Positions 36,512 to 44,130 of a stretch of DNA of 64,000 nt are shown here, in pieces. The DNA is from Tissierella pigra (GTDB taxonomy: Bacteria; Bacillota; Clostridia; Tissierellales; Tissierellaceae): contig NZ_VUNQ01000002.1 in the NCBI RefSeq assembly GCF_009695605.1, positions 1-64,000 on the forward strand, read 5' to 3'. Both the position numbers and the translations under genes were made by a program. The notes beneath the pieces are model-generated. The model was not told the DNA's origin. It did no database searches and saw only the letters and a program-made list of their open reading frames with translations. The number at the start of each line of letters is the position of its first letter. Within the stretch, counting starts at the first letter, position 1.

Positions 36512-36714
36512 TTTTCTTCCTCCTTGATTTTTGTTTTTGGCATCCTTGCCTTGTCGCCTTTGGCGAAATTTTGAATTGTGAATGTTGAATTGTGAATTAA
36601 ATAATTAAAACCAATATCATTTAATGTGCTTGATAGTTTTAAATGTACTTTGGCTTTAATGTAAAATTTACAATTAATATCATGCAATTCTATGAAGTTT
36701 CCTTCTTACATTTA
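36512..36714 (-). promoter_or_regulatory. hag mRNA leader with putative CsrA-binding sites
   Basis: Between the sigma-D promoter and the start codon are about 200 bases. The ribosome site is AAGGAGGAA (36517-36525). An upstream AAGGATG (36541-36547) lies next to a small hairpin TCGCC-AAA-GGCGA (36554-36566). Two GGA motifs of which one overlaps the ribosome site is the arrangement used by CsrA on B. subtilis hag, and csrA and fliW are encoded 7 kb upstream. A duplicated GAATTGTGAAT also occurs near 36572-36598. Confidence 0.6.
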
Positions 36715-36741
36715 TTATCGGCAGTGGTAAATATTACTTTA
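36715..36741 (-). promoter_or_regulatory. sigma-D (FliA) promoter of hag
   Basis: Minus strand TAAA, 15 bases, GCCGATAA: a perfect consensus match. The sequence CTAAAGT at its front is shared with the flgM and flgF promoters. Confidence 0.92.
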
Positions 36742-36951
36742 GTGTTTTTTGGGAAATTATTTATAATTATTCCATATATATTTTTCAATTATGTCTATAA
36801 AGACTTTTGCATTTATAATTTATTGGTAAATATCTTCTTCTTCCACAATAAAAAAATATTATAGTCATTTTTATTTCTTAGTTTTTCAATTTCCATTTGA
36901 ATTTTCAATAACTGCTATATATTTTATAGCTTATATATCAAATCTAAGTAT

Positions 36952-37539
36952 CTATTCTTCTATCTCATTTACAAACTTTTCTTCAAATTCTTCTGCTGTA
37001 TATGTATAAACCTTTTTAAAATATAAGTTTTTAAATTGCTTACTCAATTCGAATGGATCAGGTTCTAGCCTTCCATGTTTATTTATTAAGCTTATAAACT
37101 TATCAAGTTCTTTTGATTCTTGTACTTCATCCTTGTCCAACTTTTTCGTAGGATTTGGTCTATAATCCTTGTTATAGACCAAAATATAATTAAGATCTTT
37201 TCTTGTATGGGAAATACCTTTACTTATTATATCAGTAAAAATTAATAGACTATCAAATATCTTTCTCTTTACTTTGTGTATTTCCTTTTTCATATTTCCA
37301 TTTTTAAATTCAATAAAATATAGTTCATTATTTATTATACACAAAACATCATTTGATTTCGGTGTATCACCTAGTTTTAAACCTTTTATATAGTCATTCT
37401 TCACGCCATCAAAATCAATTACTTCGAATTCTGAATGGGTCATATATTTTATATTTCTTTTATCTGCATCGTCTTTAGAAGTTTCTTTGAGACTACTTTT
37501 ATTTTTTTCAAAAATACTATGACTAGATATATCAATCAT
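36952..37539 (-). CDS. putative PD-(D/E)XK nuclease partner of an AAA ATPase
   Basis: 195 residues from ATG 37539 (site GAGG a few bases before); a longer frame to 37602 would overlap the ATPase gene by 71 bases. I do not know the family. The core has SNDVLCIINNELYFIEFKNG: D64, then E77-x-K79 on a hydrophobic strand, followed by a Lys-rich helix. This D-(12)-ExK pattern is that of PD-(D/E)XK nucleases. The gene overlaps the upstream ATPase by eight bases, so the two are translationally coupled. A nuclease effector in an anti-phage pair is the likely reading, but no enzymatic class is proven by the sequence. Confidence 0.6.
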   Translation of the reverse strand: MIDISSHSIFEKNKSSLKETSKDDADKRNIKYMTHSEFEVIDFDGVKNDYIKGLKLGDTPKSNDVLCIINNELYFIEFKNGNMKKEIHKVKRKIFDSLLIFTDIISKGISHTRKDLNYILVYNKDYRPNPTKKLDKDEVQESKELDKFISLINKHGRLEPDPFELSKQFKNLYFKKVYTYTAEEFEEKFVNEIEE

Positions 37540-38824
37540 CACTATACCTCGCAATCTCCAATATTTCAAAAGGCTTAGCAAGTTTAGCATATACTTCATC
37601 AATAGATGTGGTCACATCTTTAATTGTAACTCTATCATCTATGCTTTCAGCTAAATAGTAGTTACATTTATCTGCTATCTCATATTTTGCAGAATATACT
37701 TGAATAGCACGTAAAAAATAAGGGCTATGGGTGTTTAATAGAATATGCATATTAAATTTCTTCTGCAAAAGCACAATAATTTCTGCAAATAGGATTTGCC
37801 ATTCTGGGTGTAAATGGATTTCTGGTTCATCTAAAATGATAGTTCCGTTATCCTCTATACTGCCATTTAATAGTAGGGTCTTTAGTATAACAAATGTTTT
37901 TAGCCCTGTTGATATGTTTTTTATATCTAATACCTTATCCAAATTGTTTTCTTTATAGACAAACTTTCCATTTGAAGACTTTATCATTTTACCACTGCAC
38001 ACATCATCTATTTTAGAGGTAATATCCATCATCTTATCTGTTACAATAATTTTATTTATAGCATCTTCTATTCCAAATCCTTCTTTTATATCTCTAAGTT
38101 TTGATTGTAAATGGAGTCTATGATTAGCATACCCCTCCGTTCTTAAATAGAATAAAGAAGGTCTTATTTCATCTAATACAAATGGATCATCAATATAAAT
38201 TACCTCTGTATTTAAACTAAGATTTTTTGAAATACTTTTTACCTCATTATCTTGTATCAAAATTTCAATATTTGTATCTTTAATCTTTAGCTCTACAATA
38301 CCATCTTCATCGTCAGAATAAATATTATTAATTTGATTGTTAAACTCTGCATTAAATTTCTGTGATAGTACTGTTTTTAAAATTTCTTCATCTGGAATAG
38401 ATATAATTTGTAATATTCTTTTTACAGTGTTCTCAAAATCAGAACTGTCATAGAAGTTTTCATTCACATATTTATCAATCTCTCCGTCATATATTAAATA
38501 TTCTTTTAATCGATTCTTTAGTGGATTTATATCTGATTTATATATCTCTGAATTTTGAAGCAGATTTTCTATTAATTCCTCTATATCTAATATCCTAGCT
38601 CCTCTGTAAATAGGATTATATATAATATCTAATGCTTTTCTTATTGCATTTTTTCTTTCTCTTTGAATCTGTTCTTCAATTTTATAAAAACTATTGAAAA
38701 TACAAAACAAAGTCTTACCTACTGTACTTTTACCCGTATTATTCTCACCAGCAATAATTGTAATCCCATTTAATTCGACTGTTGCCTTTTCAATTTTACC
38801 TATATTATTAAGAGTTAAAATCAT
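37532..38824 (-). CDS. AAA (ABC-type) ATPase of a putative defence pair
   Basis: 430 residues, SMC/RecF-like ATPase. Walker A GENNTGKS is at 26-33 after the start MILTLNNIGKIEKATVELNG. The middle region (60-290) is helical and variable. The C-terminal lobe has the signature-like NISTGLKTFVILKTLL, Walker B TIILDEPEIHLHPEW and the switch His in NTHSPYFLRA. No TOPRIM or nuclease domain is fused to it. The start follows TAGGAGGGTTAGACA. It is driven by the promoter in the left copy of a 229-bp repeat. Similar ATPases act in retron-, Lamassu-, PARIS- and OLD-type systems; the partner here does not match those I know. Confidence 0.85.
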   Translation of the reverse strand: MILTLNNIGKIEKATVELNGITIIAGENNTGKSTVGKTLFCIFNSFYKIEEQIQRERKNAIRKALDIIYNPIYRGARILDIEELIENLLQNSEIYKSDINPLKNRLKEYLIYDGEIDKYVNENFYDSSDFENTVKRILQIISIPDEEILKTVLSQKFNAEFNNQINNIYSDDEDGIVELKIKDTNIEILIQDNEVKSISKNLSLNTEVIYIDDPFVLDEIRPSLFYLRTEGYANHRLHLQSKLRDIKEGFGIEDAINKIIVTDKMMDITSKIDDVCSGKMIKSSNGKFVYKENNLDKVLDIKNISTGLKTFVILKTLLLNGSIEDNGTIILDEPEIHLHPEWQILFAEIIVLLQKKFNMHILLNTHSPYFLRAIQVYSAKYEIADKCNYYLAESIDDRVTIKDVTTSIDEVYAKLAKPFEILEIARYSDD

Positions 38825-38869
38825 TGTCTAACCCTCCTAACAATTAAATTTGGATAAATATATATTCAT

Positions 38870-39098
38870 TTAATGACTATAGTAAATATATATTCTATTT
38901 ACCCTATAGTATATACAAGTATTATTGTCATTACAACAATATTACAGACATTTTTATAAATAATTGCCTCTATGAAAATGCTAAAAAGGAGAGCATAGCT
39001 CTCCCATTATTTACAATTCCGAGCTTTGCTCGGTTATATCACTATATTTCTCTCTTATTTCTAAGAATCCATCTAGATTTTCAAATAATATATCCACT
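38870..39098. repeat. 229-bp direct repeat, left copy
   Basis: It matches 41621-41849 without gaps (constant offset 2751) and with only about six or seven mismatches. From right to left (minus strand) it holds the last ~34 codons of the HD-GYP gene, its stop, the terminator hairpin (38983-39004) and a promoter (38908-38936). The codons are a detached relic: sequence upstream of them (39099 on) is unrelated to the HD-GYP gene. Confidence 0.93.
38908..38936 (-). promoter_or_regulatory. promoter of the AAA ATPase/nuclease pair, inside the repeat
   Basis: Minus strand TTGTAA, 17 bases, TATACT. It lies about 84 bases upstream of the ATPase start and just after a terminator. The identical promoter is in the right repeat copy. 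Confidence 0.55.
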
Positions 39099-39239
39099 CT
39101 ATGATGTAGATGTATTTTAGATTCCTCTGAAACAATAGTCCTATTATCTTACATGCTTCTGTTTAGTAACAATTTCTTTAGTATAATAATTGTAACCGAT
39201 AAATCAATTACAAATCATCTAATTTTATATATAGTCTAA

Positions 39240-39491
39240 ATGTTAAAATTTCTGGATATTAAAACAATAAAAGATATGCTGAATATTAGAGATATGATAA
39301 TAAAAAGTTTAGAAAAATATTCGACTGAAGATGTAGAAGATGTACTTGAAAAATATAAGTATCTAAAAGAATATTTTAACAATAATATATCTAATAACAT
39401 AATCAATGAATATCCTGACAATATCTTTATATCTAAAAATAAATTTAGTGTTTTTAATCATACTAAAATGAAACAATTAATAATAAATTAA
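39240..39491 (+). CDS. possible small protein between repeat and TOPRIM gene
   Basis: 83 codons on the plus strand, opposite to all neighbours. The product would be Lys/Asn-rich and helical (EDVEDVLEKYKYLKEYFNNN). There is no convincing ribosome site before the ATG. AT-rich DNA easily gives such a frame, so this is a weak call. The flanks 39099-39239 and 39492-39664 contain nothing I recognise. Confidence 0.3.
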   Translation: MLKFLDIKTIKDMLNIRDMIIKSLEKYSTEDVEDVLEKYKYLKEYFNNNISNNIINEYPDNIFISKNKFSVFNHTKMKQLIIN

Positions 39492-39664
39492 TAATTAGAG
39501 ACATAAGATAGATTTTATGCTAAAAGGAATAAATCAGATAAAATACCTGATTCAGTCCTTATGGTAGCTTAATAAAATATTCTAACTTTTAAAATCAGTA
39601 CTAATTACAGAATTTCAAAATAATAATATCGTATAACTCATTCATATCTATTTCTATTACCTTA

Positions 39665-40447
39665 CTATTCCATATAAGTCTTACTAATTTTATTCAATAC
39701 TTCATTAAATATCTTGAAGTGTTTAACTATTTCTTGTTTTTCTTCCCAAGGATGTGTCATAAGAAGACTATTGAATAATGCAGTAGATCTATCAGGATTG
39801 GTTATTGAAATGACAGATGAGAATTTAGATTTAAGAACTTGTCTAGGATTCTTCAAATAGCTATCAATTATATCACTCTCTGCTAACTTGTCCACATATT
39901 CTTCTGCCTTTTCTACTATTAATTTATCCTCTTCACATGTACACCTAATTGCTTCAATCAGCACATTCTCTAATGCTCCAGTTTGATCAAATGGAATAAT
40001 TACTGGCATGATATCTAATTTATAAATTTCATTTTCTACTTCATACTCTAATCTATTACAATGATTATTTTCTAAATCCTTTATAATTAATCCACATTTT
40101 TGCATCTGGTATTCTATAACTTTTAAACATTCTTTAATTTCGAGATCATCCCTATCAGTTAAAATAAACATCTTTTCAAATCCTTCTTCCGGATGATTTT
40201 CATTAATTCTTTTTAGAAATTTAAAGGATTCCTCAAAACTATCTTTACCACCTACACACCAAATCGCAAGTATTTCATCTCCTCGTTCGTATACTTCAAT
40301 CCCTTGATTTCTAAAGTGTACTTTTGGAAAATCATACAGTTGCGATATTTTTATATCATTTTTACGATTCCATTCATCTGTTTTATGAAGATAATACCCA
40401 AGAATATACATATCATCAAAACCTTCACATAAAATCAAGCTTTTCAT
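39665..40447 (-). CDS. TOPRIM-domain protein of an ATPase/TOPRIM pair
   Basis: 260 residues. A TOPRIM fold starts at the N-terminus: SLILCEGFDDMYILGYYL has the conserved Glu (E8) and EGxxD pattern, and MFILTDRDDLEIKE has the metal-binding DxD (D98, D100). A helical C-terminal part follows with AIRCTCEEDKLIVEKAEEYV. Such split TOPRIM proteins accompany AAA15 ATPases in PARIS-like (AriB) and related abortive systems and are fused to the ATPase in OLD nucleases. The start overlaps the ATPase stop by four bases (ATGA). I cannot tell which subfamily it belongs to. Confidence 0.8.
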   Translation of the reverse strand: MKSLILCEGFDDMYILGYYLHKTDEWNRKNDIKISQLYDFPKVHFRNQGIEVYERGDEILAIWCVGGKDSFEESFKFLKRINENHPEEGFEKMFILTDRDDLEIKECLKVIEYQMQKCGLIIKDLENNHCNRLEYEVENEIYKLDIMPVIIPFDQTGALENVLIEAIRCTCEEDKLIVEKAEEYVDKLAESDIIDSYLKNPRQVLKSKFSSVISITNPDRSTALFNSLLMTHPWEEKQEIVKHFKIFNEVLNKISKTYME

Positions 40448-41571
40448 ATTCTCAGCTCCATATTATATTCTTTTCTATCATGAAATGCTTCATTTCCATT
40501 AAGTACTCTTGCAGATGTTATTCCATCTTTTTTCTTTAATCTAACAATTCTTATATCCTGTCTATCTTGTTCTGCACTTTCCAATAACTTATCTACTGCC
40601 TCAATACTATGTGTAGTTAAAAACAATTGTACATTTAATTGTCTAGATATATCTAAAATAAATTTAAATACTTGCTTCATAGCGGATGTATGAAGTGCTG
40701 TTTCAAATTCATCAATTAAAACTACTCCATTTTCAACACTCACAATTGCATTTAACATAATAAGTGACTTCTTCATACCATCACCATACATAGAAAGTGG
40801 TAAATAGTTTTTATCATTAGTTTCGATAATAGGAATAAATCTACCATTATCATTAATATATCTAATATCAGTAATTGATTCATCGAATTCTTTTAATAAT
40901 TCAACCGATTTTTCTTTAAGATCTTTATCTTTAATCAACATACTAAAGGCGTCCTCAATTATATGGTCTACTGTCTGAATAAATTTGACTTCTAATATAG
41001 AGGGTTTGTCTTTTACTTGCATTATTCTAGAATATTCGTTAATCTCAAACTCTCCCATACTATTATCTACAAAACTTAGTTGATTTAAGGGGAAACTGCT
41101 ATCTATCTTTCCTATAAATGTTGGTATTTCTTTCTCTGTTTCAATAATAGAACGATTTAATCTACTCCTTATAATTGCATTATATTTTGCAACTTCATTT
41201 AAATCAATTAATTGATTAACCACTCTACCATTTATATCTATATTTCCTACTTGATTATTTATTGTTCCCTTTATTCTAATATGATAATAATTCCTTTCTT
41301 TATTAAAATGCTCAATATTAAATAAACATAAAATAGAATCTAAAATATTTAGACCCATCCTAGTATTTGTCCTATAACGTTCTCTCTGTCTTGCTATTCT
41401 AATTAAATTGTATTCACTCGGATTACATATTAATTGAATTGCTTCTAATACACTTGTCTTTCCAGTATTATTATCACCTACAAATATATTTATATTACCT
41501 AAATCTTCTATCTCTAAACTTTTTATTCCTCTATATGCCTCGATATTAAGGTTCGTAATATGATTTGCCAT
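40444..41571 (-). CDS. AAA15/OLD-type ATPase of the ATPase/TOPRIM pair
   Basis: 375 residues. Walker A GDNNTGKT is at 32-39 after a MANHITNLNIEAYRGIKSLE start typical of RecF/OLD-like ATPases. The signature region is LSMYGDGMKKSLIMLNAI, Walker B VVLIDEFETALHTS and the switch region LTTHSIEAVDKLL. The domain order equals the ATPase half of OLD nucleases and AriA of PARIS. A GTG nine bases upstream is possible, but ATG 41571 follows AGAGAGGTGTATATT. It is driven from the promoter in the right repeat copy. Confidence 0.87.
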   Translation of the reverse strand: MANHITNLNIEAYRGIKSLEIEDLGNINIFVGDNNTGKTSVLEAIQLICNPSEYNLIRIARQRERYRTNTRMGLNILDSILCLFNIEHFNKERNYYHIRIKGTINNQVGNIDINGRVVNQLIDLNEVAKYNAIIRSRLNRSIIETEKEIPTFIGKIDSSFPLNQLSFVDNSMGEFEINEYSRIMQVKDKPSILEVKFIQTVDHIIEDAFSMLIKDKDLKEKSVELLKEFDESITDIRYINDNGRFIPIIETNDKNYLPLSMYGDGMKKSLIMLNAIVSVENGVVLIDEFETALHTSAMKQVFKFILDISRQLNVQLFLTTHSIEAVDKLLESAEQDRQDIRIVRLKKKDGITSARVLNGNEAFHDRKEYNMELRI

Positions 41572-41658
41572 AATATACACCTCTCTTCTAACATCTAATC
41601 TTAAACAAGTATATATCTACTTAATGACTATAGTGAATATATATTCTATTTACCCTAT

Positions 41659-41687
41659 AGTATATACAAGTATTATTGTCATTACAA
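41659..41687 (-). promoter_or_regulatory. promoter of the ATPase/TOPRIM pair, inside the repeat
   Basis: Minus strand TTGTAA, 17 bases, TATACT, 88 bases before the ATPase start. Confidence 0.55.
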
Positions 41688-41733
41688 CAATATTACAGAC
41701 ATTTTTATAAATAATTGCCTTTATGAAAATGCT

Positions 41734-41755
41734 AAAAAGGAGAGCATAGCTCTCC
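41734..41755 (-). terminator. terminator of the HD-GYP gene
   Basis: Stem GGAGAGC/GCTCTCC with a 3-base loop, followed on the minus strand by TTTTTAG. It is six bases past the stop codon and is duplicated in the left repeat. Confidence 0.9.
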
Positions 41756-41761
41756 CATTAT

Positions 41762-43309
41762 TTACAGTTCCGAGCTTTGCTCGGTTATATCACTATATTT
41801 CTCTCTTATTTCTAAGAATCTATCTAAGTTTTCAAATAATATATCCACTAATTTAGGGTCAAAATGTTTGCCTTTTTCTTCTATAAAGTAATTTAATATA
41901 TCGTTCATTACCCAAGCTTTTTTATATACTCTTGAGCTATCTAGGGCATCGAATACATCTGCTATGGCTGTGATTCTGCCAAATATATGTATTTCTTCCC
42001 CAACTAATCCTCTTGGGTATCCCTTGCCATCATATCTTTCGTGATGTTCATGGGCTACTATGGCGGCTGCCTTTAAGATTTCTCGTTTTGAGTTTCTTAG
42101 TAGATTATAGCCTATGGTCGTATGACTTTTTATTATATTGAACTCTTCTCCTGTTAGTTTCCCAGGCTTTAGTAATATATTATCTGGTATTGCTACTTTT
42201 CCTATGTCATGTATAGGAGAAGCATGAGTAAGTAGCATAATGTCCCTTGGAGATAATCCGTATTCCTCTGCTAATATCTGACAATATTTAGATACTCGCT
42301 TTACATGAGATCCTGTTTCTTCTGATCTAGCCTCTGTTACTTCTCCTAAAGTATATAATATTTCTTTTTGGGTTTCTTCAATTTCTAAGTTTAAGCATAA
42401 ATTATCAAAGGTTGCTGATACAGATTTATAAAATATATCCAATAATTCAATATCTATATAATTATCTTTACTTTGATTTTCTACAAGTAAAATAGCTTCA
42501 CTTCCAGAGGTGCTTTTATATCTGGCAATATATACATTGTCAAATAATTCATGCTCTCCCTCATTATATATTTTATTTATTTTCATCAAATCAGTAGCTG
42601 ATACTGACTCTCTTATTGTCTTGTTGATACAATCTTTATATTTTCCTTTTCCATCTATTATCCTAAATATATTGCTTGTCCCTTCCCTTGCTGCTGCAAA
42701 GGAATTTATATTACAGTTTTCCTTCCCCATTCCTTTACATTGATTAATCAAAGCGCTTAGGTGGCATAAGCTAGATATTAAAAAATCACCTATTGCATCT
42801 TTTTCGTATAAATTTGATATGGAGGATACTATTCTTTCCATAGATTTTCTATTACTTTTTATACGACTAATATCTCTAAATGATCTTATGGATGATAATA
42901 TAACTGCGCTAGTTTTTTTAGAGAGAAGTTCAGACTTTTTTTCATACCCATTTATATCATAATCAAATATTATATTGCCTTCTAGTCCATTAATATTTTT
43001 CTCAGTCATTAGAAGTATTCTAATATCTTCATTTTTTATATCTTCTCTAATGTATTTTACTAAATCTAAACTTGAATCCTCTTTTTCTAAAAAAGCTTCT
43101 AGCAACACAAGTACAATATCTCTATTATCTTCTAAGACTTCAATGGCTTCCTTAGTATTATATGCACTATGGAAATTTACAGTTCTTCCTTCAAAGGTAA
43201 AGTCTTTATTCATTTCCTTTATTATCTGATGTATAAAGTTATCGTTGTCTACAATCAATATATTCCATTTATTGGATTGTTCATTGTAATATTGTACTGT
43301 ACCATCCAT
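41762..43309 (-). CDS. REC-like / HD-GYP domain protein, predicted c-di-GMP phosphodiesterase
   Basis: 515 residues in three parts. A receiver-like domain (about 15-140) keeps D21 and D23, but the phospho-acceptor position is Glu (E71 in VLVLLEAFLE) instead of Asp. A middle region resembles the DUF3369 sensor segment. The C-terminal HD-GYP domain has HVKRVSKYCQILAEE, SPIHDIGKVAIPD, AHEHHERYDGKGYPRGL and AIADVFDAL, so the catalytic HD and GYP residues are present. It would lower c-di-GMP, which fits its place behind csrA. The start follows AAGGAGGACAACT. Confidence 0.9.
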   Translation of the reverse strand: MDGTVQYYNEQSNKWNILIVDNDNFIHQIIKEMNKDFTFEGRTVNFHSAYNTKEAIEVLEDNRDIVLVLLEAFLEKEDSSLDLVKYIREDIKNEDIRILLMTEKNINGLEGNIIFDYDINGYEKKSELLSKKTSAVILSSIRSFRDISRIKSNRKSMERIVSSISNLYEKDAIGDFLISSLCHLSALINQCKGMGKENCNINSFAAAREGTSNIFRIIDGKGKYKDCINKTIRESVSATDLMKINKIYNEGEHELFDNVYIARYKSTSGSEAILLVENQSKDNYIDIELLDIFYKSVSATFDNLCLNLEIEETQKEILYTLGEVTEARSEETGSHVKRVSKYCQILAEEYGLSPRDIMLLTHASPIHDIGKVAIPDNILLKPGKLTGEEFNIIKSHTTIGYNLLRNSKREILKAAAIVAHEHHERYDGKGYPRGLVGEEIHIFGRITAIADVFDALDSSRVYKKAWVMNDILNYFIEEKGKHFDPKLVDILFENLDRFLEIREKYSDITEQSSEL

Positions 43310-43341
43310 AGTTGTCCTCCTTAGGTTCTTTTGTTTAGATT

Positions 43342-43566
43342 CTATTTACCTAAAAGCCTTTTTATATCTTCTATCTTAGATTTATTATTTATTGCAGCCA
43401 AGTTTTCTTCTTCCACATTTTTATATATTTCTTTTCTAAGAATTTCTATATTTTTAGGTGCTTCTATGCCTAATTTTATCTTCCCATCTTCAATTTCCAT
43501 TATTTTTATTTCTATATTTCTATCTATTATTAAGGCTTCTCCCTTTTTTCTTGTAAGTATAAGCAT
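43342..43566 (-). CDS. csrA: carbon storage regulator CsrA
   Basis: An RNA-binding translational repressor, 74 residues. The family core is [20 protein letters not shown], with the RNA-contacting strands [20 protein letters not shown]. In Bacillus CsrA blocks hag translation until FliW removes it. The site AAAAGGGGGTAAAATAGT precedes the ATG, one base after fliW stops, so both are coupled. Confidence 0.95.
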   Translation of the reverse strand: MLILTRKKGEALIIDRNIEIKIMEIEDGKIKLGIEAPKNIEILRKEIYKNVEEENLAAINNKSKIEDIKRLLGK

Positions 43567-43567
43567 A

Positions 43568-43981
43568 CTATTTTACCCCCTTTTGGGAGTATTTGTCAAA
43601 TATAAAATGCTTTGTATTATATCTTTTGTCATCTAATATTACTTGCTTTCCCAACATTTCTTTTGTATTTATGACTATGGGACCCAACAAATTTGTTGTA
43701 GTGTTTTCCACATCTTCTGGAATTACTACTATAGTATATATCATTATATCTTCTTGTTTTTCTATTTTGAGTCTATTTTTAGCTGTTTCTGGAATCAGAA
43801 TATCATAGTCACTAAATATTTCAAAAGGGTTTATGATAATGAATGATAGGTTCTCATTTTTCACTGATTGTAAATAACTGAAAGGACTGTCATGATTTAA
43901 TATAATTACAAATTCCTTTTCTTCTTCAAAGGCAGGAATTCCTTCTGGGAAATGAATTATTTTTTCTTTTTGTATTTTCAA
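43568..43981 (-). CDS. fliW: flagellar assembly factor FliW
   Basis: 137 residues. Conserved features are the start [41 protein letters not shown], and the later [20 protein letters not shown]. FliW binds flagellin and CsrA, linking flagellin export to its translation. The TTG start has a GGAGGAGTTATAG site. It is directly upstream of csrA, as in B. subtilis. Confidence 0.95.
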   Translation of the reverse strand: MKIQKEKIIHFPEGIPAFEEEKEFVIILNHDSPFSYLQSVKNENLSFIIINPFEIFSDYDILIPETAKNRLKIEKQEDIMIYTIVVIPEDVENTTTNLLGPIVINTKEMLGKQVILDDKRYNTKHFIFDKYSQKGVK

Positions 43982-44099
43982 CTATAACTCCTCCAATTTA
44001 AAATTGGCAATCAATATTTTTATATTCTATGTTTTATTAAAGAATATTATACAATATTTACCAAGATTCTTCCATAAGTATTTGTACCCATAAAATGGA

Positions 44100-44128
44100 A
44101 TATGGCGTACTTAGTAAGTACGCCATAT
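44100..44128 (-). promoter_or_regulatory. 14-bp perfect hairpin between flgL and fliW
   Basis: A perfect stem (44100-44113 with 44115-44128) starts three bases after the flgL stop. The following minus-strand sequence is only loosely T-rich, so it may be a partial terminator or mRNA stabiliser that lowers fliW-csrA relative to flgL. Confidence 0.7.
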
Positions 44129-44130
44129 AA

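Larger units (their letters stand above)
41621..41849. repeat. 229-bp direct repeat, right copy
   Basis: The parental-looking copy: it overlaps the intact 3' end of the HD-GYP gene (41762-41849), then its terminator and the promoter of the ATPase/TOPRIM pair. The left copy at 38870-39098 is almost identical, so the pair of genes is precisely bracketed by direct repeats. Confidence 0.93.

Noticed and set aside
38870-41849. Insertion sequence flanked by target duplications
   Set aside because: There is no transposase or terminal inverted repeat, and 229 bp is too long for a target duplication; recombination is more likely.
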